Shown: in pieces, positions 17,505 through 25,962 of the stretch
Layout: every line of letters begins with the position of its first letter
Position numbering within the stretch: position 1 is the first letter of the stretch
DNA from: Rhodobacteraceae bacterium UBA6213
GTDB taxonomy: Bacteria; Pseudomonadota; Alphaproteobacteria; Rhodobacterales; Rhodobacteraceae
Reading direction: 5' to 3'
Length of the DNA: 64,000 bases
Assembly: GCA_002421605.1 (NCBI GenBank)
Contig: DISJ01000020.1
Location: forward strand, 248,684-312,683
Notes under the pieces: generated by a model
The model's input: only the letters and a program-made list of their open reading frames with translations
What the model was told of the DNA's origin: nothing
The model's database searches: none
Position numbers and translations under genes: made by a program

Positions 17505-18548
17505 ATGCTGCCGATCACGCTCAAGGAACTGGCCGCCGAGCTTGGGCTTTCGCCCACAACGGTCAGCCGCGCGTTGAACGGCTATCCTGAGGTCAACGAG
17601 GCGACTCGCGCGCGCGTCGCGCAAGCGGCAGCGCGCCACCACTATCGCCCCAACACCCGCGCCAAGGCGCTTGCCACTGGCCGCGCCATGGCGATTGGGC
17701 ATGTGATCCCGATTTCGACGCAGCACGAAATCGTCAACCCGGTTTTCGCCGATTTCATCGCAGGCGCTGGCGAAGTGTATTCGCGCGAGGGCTACGACAT
17801 GCTGCTGTCGATCGTGCCCGACGCAGAACAGGCGCGCACCTACCGCGAAATCCGCGCCAAGGGCACCGTCGACGGGGTAATCGTGCACGGCCCGAAAGAG
17901 GATGACGCCCGCATCACGCTGCTGGTCGAACTTGGGCTGCCGTTTGTTGTGCATGGCCGCTCGACCGAGGCCAAGGTGCCGTATTCCTGGGTTGATGTGA
18001 ATAATGCCCGCGCATTTCAACGCGCGACCGAGTTTCTGCTCGACCTTGGGCATCGGCGGATTGCGCTGGTGAACGGGCTTGAGTTCATGGATTTCGCGAT
18101 CCGGCGTAGGCGTGGGTTCGAGGCGGCGATGGCGGCGCGCGGCGTGGCCTGCGACCCTATGCTGATGGTGCAAGGCGAGATGACTGAGGCGCAAGGCGCG
18201 CACGCGGCGCGCGCGATGCTGGCGCTCCCAGACCCGCCCACAGCTTTTCTGTGCTCCTCGCTGCTATCGGCAATGGGTGTGCGACGTGAGGTGGAGGCGC
18301 ACGGGTTGAAACTTGGGCGCGATATCTCGATTGTCACGCATGACGATGAACTTGGCTATCTGCGCAATGGCGAGGCCGAACCGATCTTTACCGCCACCCG
18401 TTCCAGCGTGCGCGAGGCGGGGCGACGCTGTGCCACGATGTTGCTGGGCATCATTGCCGAGCCCGCAAGCGCGCCGCGCCACGAAATGCTTGAGGCGGTT
18501 CTGGTAGTGGGCCGCTCGACCGGCCCTGCCCCATCATCCGCGAGGTAA
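17505..18548 (+). CDS. aglR: LacI-family transcriptional regulator of alpha-glucoside use
   Basis: Regulator of 347 aa. The N-terminal helix-turn-helix reads LKELAAELGLSPTTVSRALN (residues 5-24), followed by a hinge helix region and a periplasmic-binding-protein-like sensor domain (about 65-340) with GTVDGVIVHGP and ITHDDELGYL-like segments. ATG 17505 is chosen; an in-frame TTG at 17490 would overlap the operator. It is divergent from aglEFGAK and co-directional with the GH1 and glucokinase genes, which follow with 2-nt and 4-nt gaps. Confidence 0.9.
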   Translation: MLPITLKELAAELGLSPTTVSRALNGYPEVNEATRARVAQAAARHHYRPNTRAKALATGRAMAIGHVIPISTQHEIVNPVFADFIAGAGEVYSREGYDMLLSIVPDAEQARTYREIRAKGTVDGVIVHGPKEDDARITLLVELGLPFVVHGRSTEAKVPYSWVDVNNARAFQRATEFLLDLGHRRIALVNGLEFMDFAIRRRRGFEAAMAARGVACDPMLMVQGEMTEAQGAHAARAMLALPDPPTAFLCSSLLSAMGVRREVEAHGLKLGRDISIVTHDDELGYLRNGEAEPIFTATRSSVREAGRRCATMLLGIIAEPASAPRHEMLEAVLVVGRSTGPAPSSAR

Positions 18549-18550
18549 TC

Positions 18551-19870
18551 ATGCTGCCCAAACGTACAGACTTTCCGCCCGGTTTTCTGTTCGGCGCCGC
18601 GACATCCGCCTATCAGATCGAGGGGCACCGCTTTGGCGGTGCCGGGCAAACACATTGGGACAGCTTTGCTGCGACTCCCGGCAATGTTGTGCGCGCCGAA
18701 AATGGCGCGCGCGCCTGCGATCATTACCACCGCTGGCGCGAAGACCTGAATCTGATGCAAGCGGGCAATTTCGATGTCTATCGCTTCTCCACCTCGTGGG
18801 CGCGCATCATGCCCGAGGGGCGAGGGGCGGTGAACGCAGAGGGGCTCGATTTTTACGACCGGCTTGTGGATGGCATGCTGGAACGCGGTCTGAAGCCCGC
18901 GCTGACACTGTATCATTGGGAACTGCCCTCGCCGCTGGCCGACCTTGGCGGCTGGCGCAACCGCGACATTGCCGGATGGTTTGGTGATTTTGCGCAAGTG
19001 GTGGCGCGTAGGCTTGGCGACCGACTCTGGTCGGTTGCCCCGATCAACGAGCCTTGGTGCGTGGGCTGGCTGAGCCATTTCCTTGGCCTGCATGCGCCGG
19101 GCTTGCGCGACATTCGCGCCACCGCGCGCGCCATGCATCATGTGCTGCTGGCGCATGGCACCGCAATCGGCGTACTGCGGGGTGCGGGCGTGAAAAACCT
19201 TGGTGCGGTTTGCAACTTTGAATATGCAGCCCCCGCCGATGCCAGCCCCGAGGCCGGCGAGGCGGCAAAGCTTTATGATGCCTATTACAACCGCTTTTTC
19301 ATCTCTGGCCTGTTTCGCGGGGAATACCCGGGCGAGCTGATCGAGGCCTTTGCCCCGCATCTTCCTACCGGGTGGCAGGACGATTTTGCCACCATCTGCG
19401 CCCCGCTCGACTGGTTCGGGCTGAACTATTACACGCGCAAGCTAATCGCCCCTGCGCCCGGCGCATGGCCGGCACACCGCGAGGTCGAAGGGGCGCTGCC
19501 AAAAACCGACATGGACTGGGAAATCTACCCCGAAGGGCTGCATCACTTCTTGAAAATGGCGCAGAGCTACACGGGCGAGATACCGCTGTATGTCACCGAA
19601 AACGGCATGGCGGCCCCCGATCGACTGGTGGATGGCAAGGTGCGAGACGACGACCGCATCGCCTATCTGGCCGCCCACTTGGCCGAATGCCGCCGCGCCA
19701 TCGCCGATGGCGTGCCGCTCAGCGGCTATTTTGCCTGGTCGCTTTTGGACAATTACGAGTGGTCGCTCGGCTACGATAAACGCTTTGGTCTGGTGCATGT
19801 TGATTTCGAGAGCTTGCAGCGCAGCCCCAAGGCATCCTATCACGCACTCGCAGCCGCATTGCAAAGGTAG
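18551..19870 (+). CDS. Beta-glucosidase (glycoside hydrolase family 1)
   Basis: GH1 enzyme, 439 aa, cytoplasmic (no signal peptide). Signatures: FLFGAATSAYQIEG at residues 12-25; APINEPWC with the acid/base Glu (about 165); PLYVTENGMA with the nucleophile Glu (about 351); and SLLDNYEWSLGYDKRFGLVHVDF near the C-terminus. It retains stereochemistry and cleaves beta-glucosides or related glycosides. Its place in the aglR operon next to an alpha-glucoside importer suggests that the importer or regulator handles a wider set of glucosides. The downstream neighbour is glucokinase. Confidence 0.95.
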   Translation: MLPKRTDFPPGFLFGAATSAYQIEGHRFGGAGQTHWDSFAATPGNVVRAENGARACDHYHRWREDLNLMQAGNFDVYRFSTSWARIMPEGRGAVNAEGLDFYDRLVDGMLERGLKPALTLYHWELPSPLADLGGWRNRDIAGWFGDFAQVVARRLGDRLWSVAPINEPWCVGWLSHFLGLHAPGLRDIRATARAMHHVLLAHGTAIGVLRGAGVKNLGAVCNFEYAAPADASPEAGEAAKLYDAYYNRFFISGLFRGEYPGELIEAFAPHLPTGWQDDFATICAPLDWFGLNYYTRKLIAPAPGAWPAHREVEGALPKTDMDWEIYPEGLHHFLKMAQSYTGEIPLYVTENGMAAPDRLVDGKVRDDDRIAYLAAHLAECRRAIADGVPLSGYFAWSLLDNYEWSLGYDKRFGLVHVDFESLQRSPKASYHALAAALQR

Positions 19871-19874
19871 GCCC

Positions 19875-20852
19875 ATGCGCCAGCGAGACCGCTATTCGCT
19901 TCTGGCCGATATCGGCGGCACCAATACAAGGGTGGCGCTGGCTGATGGCACACAGCTTATGCCCGAATCCATCCGCCGCTTTGCCAATGCCGAGTATGGC
20001 GGCATCGACGCTGTGCTGACCGCGTTCCTGAGCGCCGAGGGTGGGGTTGATTGCGCAGGCGCTTGCGTTGCCGCAGCCGGCCCGGTGCGCGATGGCGTGG
20101 CCTCGCTGACCAATCTCGATTGGGTGATCGACCATGATGCGGTGGCGCGCGCCACCGGTGCCGAGGTGGTGGCGGTGCTGAACGATTTGCAGGCGCAAGG
20201 CCACGCGCTTGGCCAGATCGCGCCCGCAGCGCTTCGCCCGCTGGTACATGCGCGCGGTACGCCCGCAACGGGGGCATCACAGCTGGTGGTGGGTGTTGGA
20301 ACCGGCTTCAACGCCGCCCCCGTGCACGAAGGCCCCGGCGGGCGCTTGGTGGCAGCTTCGGAATGCGGTCACGCCAGCCTGCCGGTGCGCACCGAAGCCG
20401 ATCTGCGACTGCTGCGTTTTGTTGAAAAAGCACATGGCTTTCCCGGTGTGGAAGATGTGCTTTCAGGTCGCGGGTTAGAGCGGCTTTTCGCATGGGTCAG
20501 TACCGAGGCGGGCACCCCGCAAAGCATGTCGGCCGCATCTATCATGACGGCGCTGGCGGCGGGCGATGTGCTGGCCGAAAGCACGGGGCGGGTGTTTGTG
20601 CGCCTTCTAGGTGCGGTGGTGGGCAATCTGTCGCTGATTCATTTACCCTACGGGGGCGTCTGGCTGATTGGCGGCGTGGCGCGCGCCTTCACGCCCTACC
20701 TCGAGCGCTTCGGATTTGCCGAGGCGTTTCGCGACAAGGGCCGCTTCGAAAGTTTTATGCAGGATTTCCCGGTCTGGGTGATCGAAGATGACTACGCCGC
20801 CTTGACAGGCTGTGCGCATTATCTGGAACATTTGCGGCGCAATTCGCCCTGA
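19875..20852 (+). CDS. glk: Glucokinase
   Basis: Glk-type (not ROK) glucokinase, 325 aa, phosphorylating glucose released by the GH13 and GH1 enzymes. The phosphate-binding motif LLADIGGTNTRVALADG lies at residues 9-25; VVGVGTGFNAAPVH and ECGHASLPVRTEADLRLL follow. The ATG at 19875 is 4 nt after the GH1 stop. A longer open frame upstream overlaps the GH1 gene and is rejected. It ends the aglR-GH1-glk operon. Confidence 0.94.
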   Translation: MRQRDRYSLLADIGGTNTRVALADGTQLMPESIRRFANAEYGGIDAVLTAFLSAEGGVDCAGACVAAAGPVRDGVASLTNLDWVIDHDAVARATGAEVVAVLNDLQAQGHALGQIAPAALRPLVHARGTPATGASQLVVGVGTGFNAAPVHEGPGGRLVAASECGHASLPVRTEADLRLLRFVEKAHGFPGVEDVLSGRGLERLFAWVSTEAGTPQSMSAASIMTALAAGDVLAESTGRVFVRLLGAVVGNLSLIHLPYGGVWLIGGVARAFTPYLERFGFAEAFRDKGRFESFMQDFPVWVIEDDYAALTGCAHYLEHLRRNSP

Positions 20853-20857
20853 TCGCA

Positions 20858-20873
20858 TCAAGTCAATCTTAAC
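20858..20873. promoter_or_regulatory. Candidate CtrA half-site pair upstream of the chemotaxis operon
   Basis: TCAA-N7-TTAAC differs from the CtrA consensus TTAA-N7-TTAAC by one base. It lies about 86 nt before the first chemotaxis gene. Supported by similar sites before the MCP, sciP and ctrA genes in this window. Confidence 0.4.
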
Positions 20874-20887
20874 CTGCAGGCCATAAG

Positions 20888-20914
20888 CCTCTTTCAATGG
20901 CGTTTTGAAAGGGG
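20888..20914. promoter_or_regulatory. Inverted repeat upstream of the chemotaxis operon
   Basis: CCTCTTTCAA, a 7-nt spacer and TTGAAAGGGG form a 9-of-10 inverted repeat between glk and the STAS gene. No T run follows, so an operator or 5'-leader structure is more likely than a terminator. Function is unknown. Confidence 0.45.
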
Positions 20915-20958
20915 AATTTGGTGCGCATACCGCCTTTAGCACAAATCGGTGCCGCGAC

Positions 20959-21237
20959 ATGAGCACCGCAGTTTCACTCTCCCCCCGGATCGACCTTTCG
21001 GCGGTAAAAGACCTGCATGCGGCGGTGCTGGCACGGCGTGGGGGCGACCTCGTACTGGATGCAGGGCACGTCACCCATCTTGGCGCGCTTGGGGTGCAAC
21101 TGCTGCTGGCGGCCACGCAAAGTTGGCGGCGCGACGGGCACGCGCTGACAATTACCCCGCGCAGCCCGGCATTTGACGATGCGCTGCGCCTTTTTGGGAT
21201 CGCGCTCGGCGATCTTGTGGTGGAGCGGCGGGCATGA
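20959..21237 (+). CDS. STAS-domain protein heading the chemotaxis operon
   Basis: Short soluble STAS (anti-sigma antagonist-like) protein of 92 aa. The pattern LVLDAGHVTHLGALGVQLLLAA aligns with the STAS core, but where SpoIIAA-type proteins have the phosphorylated serine (DSSG) this one has GALG, so regulation by serine phosphorylation is unlikely. STAS proteins commonly lead alphaproteobacterial che operons. The start ATG is at 20959; a TTG at 20905 is less plausible. Its stop overlaps cheY by 4 nt. Confidence 0.8.
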   Translation: MSTAVSLSPRIDLSAVKDLHAAVLARRGGDLVLDAGHVTHLGALGVQLLLAATQSWRRDGHALTITPRSPAFDDALRLFGIALGDLVVERRA

Positions 21238-21599
21238 GCTTTACAGTTCTTGCGGTCGATGACAGCCGCACCATGCGTGACATGCTCGAACTCGCGCTCA
21301 AGGACGCAGGCTTCACGCTGCATCTGGCCGAAGATGGCGTACACGGGCTGGAAGTGCTTGCAGGCATCGTCCCCGACGCAATCATTTCTGATATCAACAT
21401 GCCACGGCTTGACGGTTTTGGGTTCATCGAGGCGGTGCGCGCGCAAGCACGCCACCGCGCCACACCGATCTTGGTGCTAACCACCGAAAGCGCGCCCGAA
21501 CTCAAGGCACGCGCCCGCGCGGCGGGGGCTACGGGCTGGATCGTGAAGCCATTTGATCCGCCAAAACTGGTCAAAGCGCTGCACATGGTTGCAGGTTAG
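21234..21599 (+). CDS. cheY: Chemotaxis response regulator CheY (first copy)
   Basis: Single receiver domain, 121 aa. The acidic pocket is VDDS, the phospho-acceptor Asp lies in SDINMPRLDG, the switch Thr in VLTTES and the Lys in VKPFDPP. It receives phosphate from CheA and either signals to the flagellar motor or acts as a phosphate sink; a second CheY lies at 25059. ATGA overlap with the STAS gene ensures coupling. Confidence 0.94.
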   Translation: MSFTVLAVDDSRTMRDMLELALKDAGFTLHLAEDGVHGLEVLAGIVPDAIISDINMPRLDGFGFIEAVRAQARHRATPILVLTTESAPELKARARAAGATGWIVKPFDPPKLVKALHMVAG

Positions 21600-21609
21600 G
21601 ATGGGCGCT

Positions 21610-23721
21610 ATGACACATGACCCGATGGCGGAAATTCGCGCCTCGTTCTTTATCGAATGCGAGGAATTGCTTGAAAGCCTGCAAGACGCGTTGGGCCAGA
21701 TGGACGCGGGCGAGCACGATCAGGAAACCATCAACGTGGTGTTCCGCGCGGTGCACTCGATCAAAGGCGGCGCGGGCGCTTTTGCGCTGCACGCGCTGGT
21801 TGCGTTTGCCCATCGCTTCGAAACCGTTCTTGACGAATTGCGCGCGGGTCGCATGGCGCTTTCGCCCGAGGCGATCAAGCGTTTCTTTCAAGCCGCCGAC
21901 CTCCTGCAAGATCAGGTTCGCGCCGCGCGCGACGACGCGGCCGAACCGGCCGCCACCGAAGAGGTGCTGCTTGCGCTCGAAGCACTGTCAGGAGTGTCAA
22001 AGGAGGCCGAGGCGGAGCAGGAACCGGTTGATTTCTTGCCACTTGGCCTCAAACTTGACCTCGGTTTCGATTTTGCAGACAGCGCGGAAACGGCCGCGGT
22101 CGCCCCTTGGCAACTGCGATTTGTGCCCCACGCCGGGCTATACACCTCGGGCAACGAACCGTTGAACCTGCTGCGCGCACTCGCGGCCCTCGGCTCGGCC
22201 ATTGTGCACTGCAACACTAGTCTGGTGCCGGAAATCGAGGCGCTCGATCCGGAGGCTAGCTATCTATCATGGGATATCGAACTCGCGGGCGACCTGCCAG
22301 AGGTCGATATTCGTGAAGTGTTCGACTTCGTCGAAGACGTCTGCATGCTCGACCTGAGCGCGCCAGACGCGGGCGCACCGCCGCCCGATCTGCCGCCTGA
22401 ACCCGTGATACCCGCGCCCAATATTACTGCCGTGGCAGAGCCTGCGCCACCCGCCACTGCACCGCGCGCACCCGCCGCGATCTCCGGCCCGCTGGCACCC
22501 CAATCTGCGAAAGAGGCCGAGCATACGACCGTTCGGGTCGATCTGGAACGCATTGACCGGCTGGTAAACCTTGTGGGCGAGTTGGTCATCAACCAGGCGA
22601 TGCTGGCGCAATCGGTAACCGAAGCCGGTATTCCAACCAATTCCGCGGTGATGAACGGGCTCGAGGCATTCATGATGCTGACCCGGGATATCCAGGACAG
22701 CGTTATGATGATTCGTGCGCAACCGGTCAAACCGCTGTTTCAGCGCATGGCGCGAATTGTGCGCGAGGCCTCGGCGGCAGTCGGCAAGGAGGTTCGCCTG
22801 ATCACCGAGGGCGAAGCGACCGAGGTCGACAAGACCGTCATCGAGCGCCTCGCCGACCCCCTGACCCACATGATCCGCAACGCCGTCGACCACGGGCTGG
22901 AATCCCCCGAGGCGCGGCTGGCCGCGGGCAAGCCGCGCGACGGCGTCATCACGCTTTCGGCCATGCACCGCTCTGGCCGCGTGGTGATCGAGGTGCAGGA
23001 TGATGGCGGTGGCATCAATAGGCCAAAGGTGCGCGAAATCGCCATCCGCCGCGGCCTGATCGCCGCCGACACCACGCTTTCGGATGCTGAAACCGATGCG
23101 CTCTTGTTCCTTCCCGGCTTTTCCACTGCATCTGCAGTTTCGGCTCTTTCGGGGCGCGGCGTTGGCATGGATGTGGTGCGCCAAGCGATCCAGTCGCTGG
23201 GGGGGCGAGTCACAATCACCTCCGACCCCGGGCGCGGATCGAGATTCTCGATCTCGCTGCCGCTGACGCTCGCGGTGCTCGACGGCATGGTGGTGCAAGT
23301 GGCGGGCGAAACGCTGGTGGTGCCGTTATCGTCCATTCTCGAAACCGCGGCGCTGACCGGCGATGACGTCCGCGCACTCGGACCACAGACCAACGTGATC
23401 CACCTGCGCGGCAGCTTCGTGCCGCTTTACGATCTGGGCGCTGAGCTTGGTTTTCGCGCCCCCTCCGGCACTTACGTGGGCGGCATCGTTCTGCTTTGCA
23501 CGCAGGAAGATGGCAGTCGCGCCGCTCTGCTTGTCGATGCAATCATGGAGCAGCGGCAGGTCGTTATCAAAGGCCTGCAGCAGGCCTACGGCCGCATTCC
23601 CGGCGTTGCCGCCGCAACCATTCTGGGCGACGGCCAGATTGCGCTGATCCTTGACCCCGCCGACCTTGTGCACTCTGCCACCGGACGCACCCGTGTTCCA
23701 GACCTCCCGCTTGCAGGATGA
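21610..23721 (+). CDS. cheA: Chemotaxis histidine kinase CheA
   Basis: Kinase of 703 aa. Domains in order: HPt (1-105) with the phosphorylated His49 in AVHSIKGGAGAF; a variable CheY-binding and linker region (about 145-300) rich in Pro/Ala; dimerisation helices; then the ATPase with HMIRNAVDHGLE (N box), EVQDDGGGI (G1) and FLPGFSTA...GRGVGMDVV (G2). A CheW-like domain forms the C-terminus. The ATG at 21610 has AGGATGGG upstream; ATG 21601 has no spacing for a ribosome site. It forms the signalling core with CheW and the MCP at 27579. Confidence 0.96.
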   Translation: MTHDPMAEIRASFFIECEELLESLQDALGQMDAGEHDQETINVVFRAVHSIKGGAGAFALHALVAFAHRFETVLDELRAGRMALSPEAIKRFFQAADLLQDQVRAARDDAAEPAATEEVLLALEALSGVSKEAEAEQEPVDFLPLGLKLDLGFDFADSAETAAVAPWQLRFVPHAGLYTSGNEPLNLLRALAALGSAIVHCNTSLVPEIEALDPEASYLSWDIELAGDLPEVDIREVFDFVEDVCMLDLSAPDAGAPPPDLPPEPVIPAPNITAVAEPAPPATAPRAPAAISGPLAPQSAKEAEHTTVRVDLERIDRLVNLVGELVINQAMLAQSVTEAGIPTNSAVMNGLEAFMMLTRDIQDSVMMIRAQPVKPLFQRMARIVREASAAVGKEVRLITEGEATEVDKTVIERLADPLTHMIRNAVDHGLESPEARLAAGKPRDGVITLSAMHRSGRVVIEVQDDGGGINRPKVREIAIRRGLIAADTTLSDAETDALLFLPGFSTASAVSALSGRGVGMDVVRQAIQSLGGRVTITSDPGRGSRFSISLPLTLAVLDGMVVQVAGETLVVPLSSILETAALTGDDVRALGPQTNVIHLRGSFVPLYDLGAELGFRAPSGTYVGGIVLLCTQEDGSRAALLVDAIMEQRQVVIKGLQQAYGRIPGVAAATILGDGQIALILDPADLVHSATGRTRVPDLPLAG

Positions 23722-23725
23722 CATC

Positions 23726-24193
23726 ATGAATGACGCACATCTGACCAACGGCACAACCGATGTGGAGCTGCTTTCCTTCCGGCTCGCCGACCAAGAATAC
23801 AGCGTCGACATCATGTCGGTGCGCGAAATTCGTGGCTGGACCCGTGCAACACCACTACCGCACGCGCCCGCGCATGTACGCGGTGTCATCAACCTGCGCG
23901 GAACCGTGCTGCCAGTGGTCGATCTTTCGACCCGGCTCGGCATGTCCCCGGTCGAAGGCGACGCGCGCAACGTCATCATCGTGGTGCAGGTTGGCACGCA
24001 AAGCGCAGGGCTTCTTGTCGATGCCGTCTCCGACATTCTGGCGCTGCCACGCTCAGAGTTGCAGCCACCGCCCGAACTTGCCGCCGATGCCGCACACAGC
24101 TTCATCGAGGCGCTGACGATTATCGATGGCCGCATGCTGCGCGTGCTCGACCTTGCCGCGGTTCTACCCGATGCGGCGGCAGAAGCCGCATGA
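23726..24193 (+). CDS. cheW: Chemotaxis coupling protein CheW
   Basis: Adaptor of 155 aa linking receptors to CheA. The CheW fold is marked by LLSFRLADQEYSVDIMSVREI, the conserved HVRGVINLRGTVLPVVDL (about residues 50-67) and LLVDAVSDIL. The ATG at 23726 follows AGGATGACATC; the frame is open into cheA, but the earlier ATG at 23651 is inside it. ATGA overlap with cheR. Confidence 0.95.
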   Translation: MNDAHLTNGTTDVELLSFRLADQEYSVDIMSVREIRGWTRATPLPHAPAHVRGVINLRGTVLPVVDLSTRLGMSPVEGDARNVIIVVQVGTQSAGLLVDAVSDILALPRSELQPPPELAADAAHSFIEALTIIDGRMLRVLDLAAVLPDAAAEAA

Positions 24194-25068
24194 TCATGGC
24201 CTCAACCCTTTCTGGCGCCTTCGCGCCACCCACCGCCGTTGAACTTGCCGAAATCGCCCGGTTAGTGCGCGAGAGCGCGGGAATCGTGATTGGCGAGGGC
24301 AAGGCGAGCATGGTGCAATCGCGTCTTTCCAAACGTTTGCGCGCGCTTGGCTTGGCCGATTACCGCAGCTATCTGGAACACCTGCAAAGCCCTGAGGGGG
24401 CGGAAGAATCCGGCAGGATGCTTTCGGCGCTGACCACGAACGTCACCAATTTTTTCCGTGAGAACCATCACTTCCAGCAGTTGCGCCGCGATGTTCTACC
24501 GCCGTTGATCGCGCGCGCGCGCGCCGGTGGGCGGGTGCGAATCTGGTCTGCGGGTTGTTCCAGCGGCCAAGAACCCTATTCGATCGCCATGCTACTTTGT
24601 GATCTTGCTGAAGATGCGCCCACGCTCGATATCCGCATTCTTGCAACAGACATTGACCCTGAAATGACCGCCATCGGCCGCGCCGCGCGCTACGCAACCG
24701 CGCTTGCCGAGTCAATTCCGCCTGCATATGCGCAGCAATTTCTGGATGCCACCGACGACGGTGTCGTGTTGCGCCCATCGGTACGCGGCCTCGTCGGTTT
24801 TCGCGAACTCAACCTTCATGCAACTTGGCCAATGCGCGGCACTTTCGATGTGATTTTCTGCCGGAATGTTGCGATCTATTTCGACAAGCAGACACAGGAC
24901 GCACTCTGGTCACGGTTCGAAGCGGCGCTTGCCCCCGACGGGTGGCTGTTTATGGGTCATTCCGAGCGCTTGCCCGCAGACCGGCCAACCCGGCTAGTGA
25001 CCGCGGGCATCACCAGTTACCGCCTGCCTGCCGCAGGCCCCGACGCGGAGAAACGGCCATGGCGCTAA
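24190..25068 (+). CDS. cheR: Chemotaxis protein methyltransferase CheR
   Basis: S-adenosylmethionine-dependent methyltransferase (292 aa) that methylates receptor glutamates. The N-terminal helical domain contains GKASMVQSRLSKRLRALG; the catalytic domain has TNVTNFFRENHHF and RIWSAGCSSGQEPYSIAM (SAM site, about residues 117-134), and DVIFCRNVAIYFD. The receptor at 27579 ends with a CheR/CheB-type docking pentapeptide. Start ATG 24190 overlaps the cheW stop; the next ATG (24196) is possible. Confidence 0.95.
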   Translation: MIMASTLSGAFAPPTAVELAEIARLVRESAGIVIGEGKASMVQSRLSKRLRALGLADYRSYLEHLQSPEGAEESGRMLSALTTNVTNFFRENHHFQQLRRDVLPPLIARARAGGRVRIWSAGCSSGQEPYSIAMLLCDLAEDAPTLDIRILATDIDPEMTAIGRAARYATALAESIPPAYAQQFLDATDDGVVLRPSVRGLVGFRELNLHATWPMRGTFDVIFCRNVAIYFDKQTQDALWSRFEAALAPDGWLFMGHSERLPADRPTRLVTAGITSYRLPAAGPDAEKRPWR

Positions 25069-25445
25069 GAGATCAGTTGCGGATCATGGTCGTAGACGAC
25101 ATGTCCACCTCGCGTGGTCTGATCATGCAGGCGCTCGATGCCATGGGAATTCGTCAGGTCAGTTATGCAGTTGACGGGCCAGGTGCGCTTGCAACCATTG
25201 CAAAAAGCCCGGTGCATCTGGTGATTTCCGATTTCAACATGCCCGGCATGGATGGATTGCAACTGTTGCAGTCGTTGCGCAACGAACCGCGCAGCCGCGG
25301 TGTCGGGTTCATTCTGATCACTGGTCGCGCCGACCGCGAAATCATCGATGCGGGCCGCAAGTTCGGTATGAACAACTACCTGCACAAGCCCTTCACCCCG
25401 CAGGATCTGCGCGCCTGCATCGAAGCCGTGGTGGGCAGGTTATGA
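25059..25445 (+). CDS. cheY: Chemotaxis response regulator CheY (second copy)
   Basis: Single receiver domain, 128 aa, with VVDDMSTSR, phospho-acceptor in SDFNMPGMDG, Thr in LITGRAD and Lys in HKPFTPQ. It resembles motor-binding CheY proteins of alphaproteobacteria (MALRDQLRIMVVDDM). Start ATG 25059 has GGAG upstream and lies 10 nt inside the end of cheR. The stop overlaps the next, uncharacterised gene by ATGA, suggesting the two products act together. Confidence 0.93.
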   Translation: MALRDQLRIMVVDDMSTSRGLIMQALDAMGIRQVSYAVDGPGALATIAKSPVHLVISDFNMPGMDGLQLLQSLRNEPRSRGVGFILITGRADREIIDAGRKFGMNNYLHKPFTPQDLRACIEAVVGRL

Positions 25446-25828
25446 GCCGCACTCCGCATTCCACCGCTGATGCAGCGACACAGATCACACTCGACGCGCT
25501 GGTCGCAAACGTCGGGCAGGAGCTCGCGCGTCTCGCAACACTTTCGGGCCAGATGCAGACGGCACTGTCTCTGTGCCATTTCACCGAGCACACCGAGGGG
25601 TCGGCAATCCGCGGTCTGCAAGGCATCGACCGCATCACACAAACGCTCGAAGACCTTGGGCGGCTGATGTTGACTCTTGCCGAGGCAGTTTCGCCGCGCC
25701 AGCGACTTGATCCAGAGTTACTGTTGGCGCAGGTGCACTTGCATGACCTCAGAATCCGGCTCGGCGCGCCAAAAGCTGATGAAACGTGCCTTTCAGCTGA
25801 CTTTTCCGGCGACGTCGTCTGGCTATGA
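25442..25828 (+). CDS. Uncharacterised chemotaxis-linked protein with a CheZ-like DxxxQ motif
   Basis: I do not recognise a named family. The 128-aa product is predicted mostly helical: a helix from about 13 to 45, a second from about 54 to 83, a third near 90-107, then a flexible acidic tail ending GDVVWL. Helix 2 contains GIDRITQTLEDLG, where Asp63 and Gln67 give the D-x3-Q spacing of the CheZ phosphatase active site (QDLTGQ). A helical hairpin plus a hydrophobic-acidic C-terminal peptide is also CheZ's layout, though CheZ is larger. It is translationally coupled to cheY. A remote CheZ-like phosphatase is an inference only. Confidence 0.8.
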   Translation: MSRTPHSTADAATQITLDALVANVGQELARLATLSGQMQTALSLCHFTEHTEGSAIRGLQGIDRITQTLEDLGRLMLTLAEAVSPRQRLDPELLLAQVHLHDLRIRLGAPKADETCLSADFSGDVVWL

Positions 25829-25962
25829 GGCCCCATCACCCCGCTGTGTGTGCCGCAGCGCGCAGCCATTGCGACCGCCTTGCAAAACCCGTGCGCTGAA
25901 AACCGCCGCGCCGTAGCGCGCCCCTGCAAATGGCTACTCGCCGAGCCGCATTCGTGCGACGT

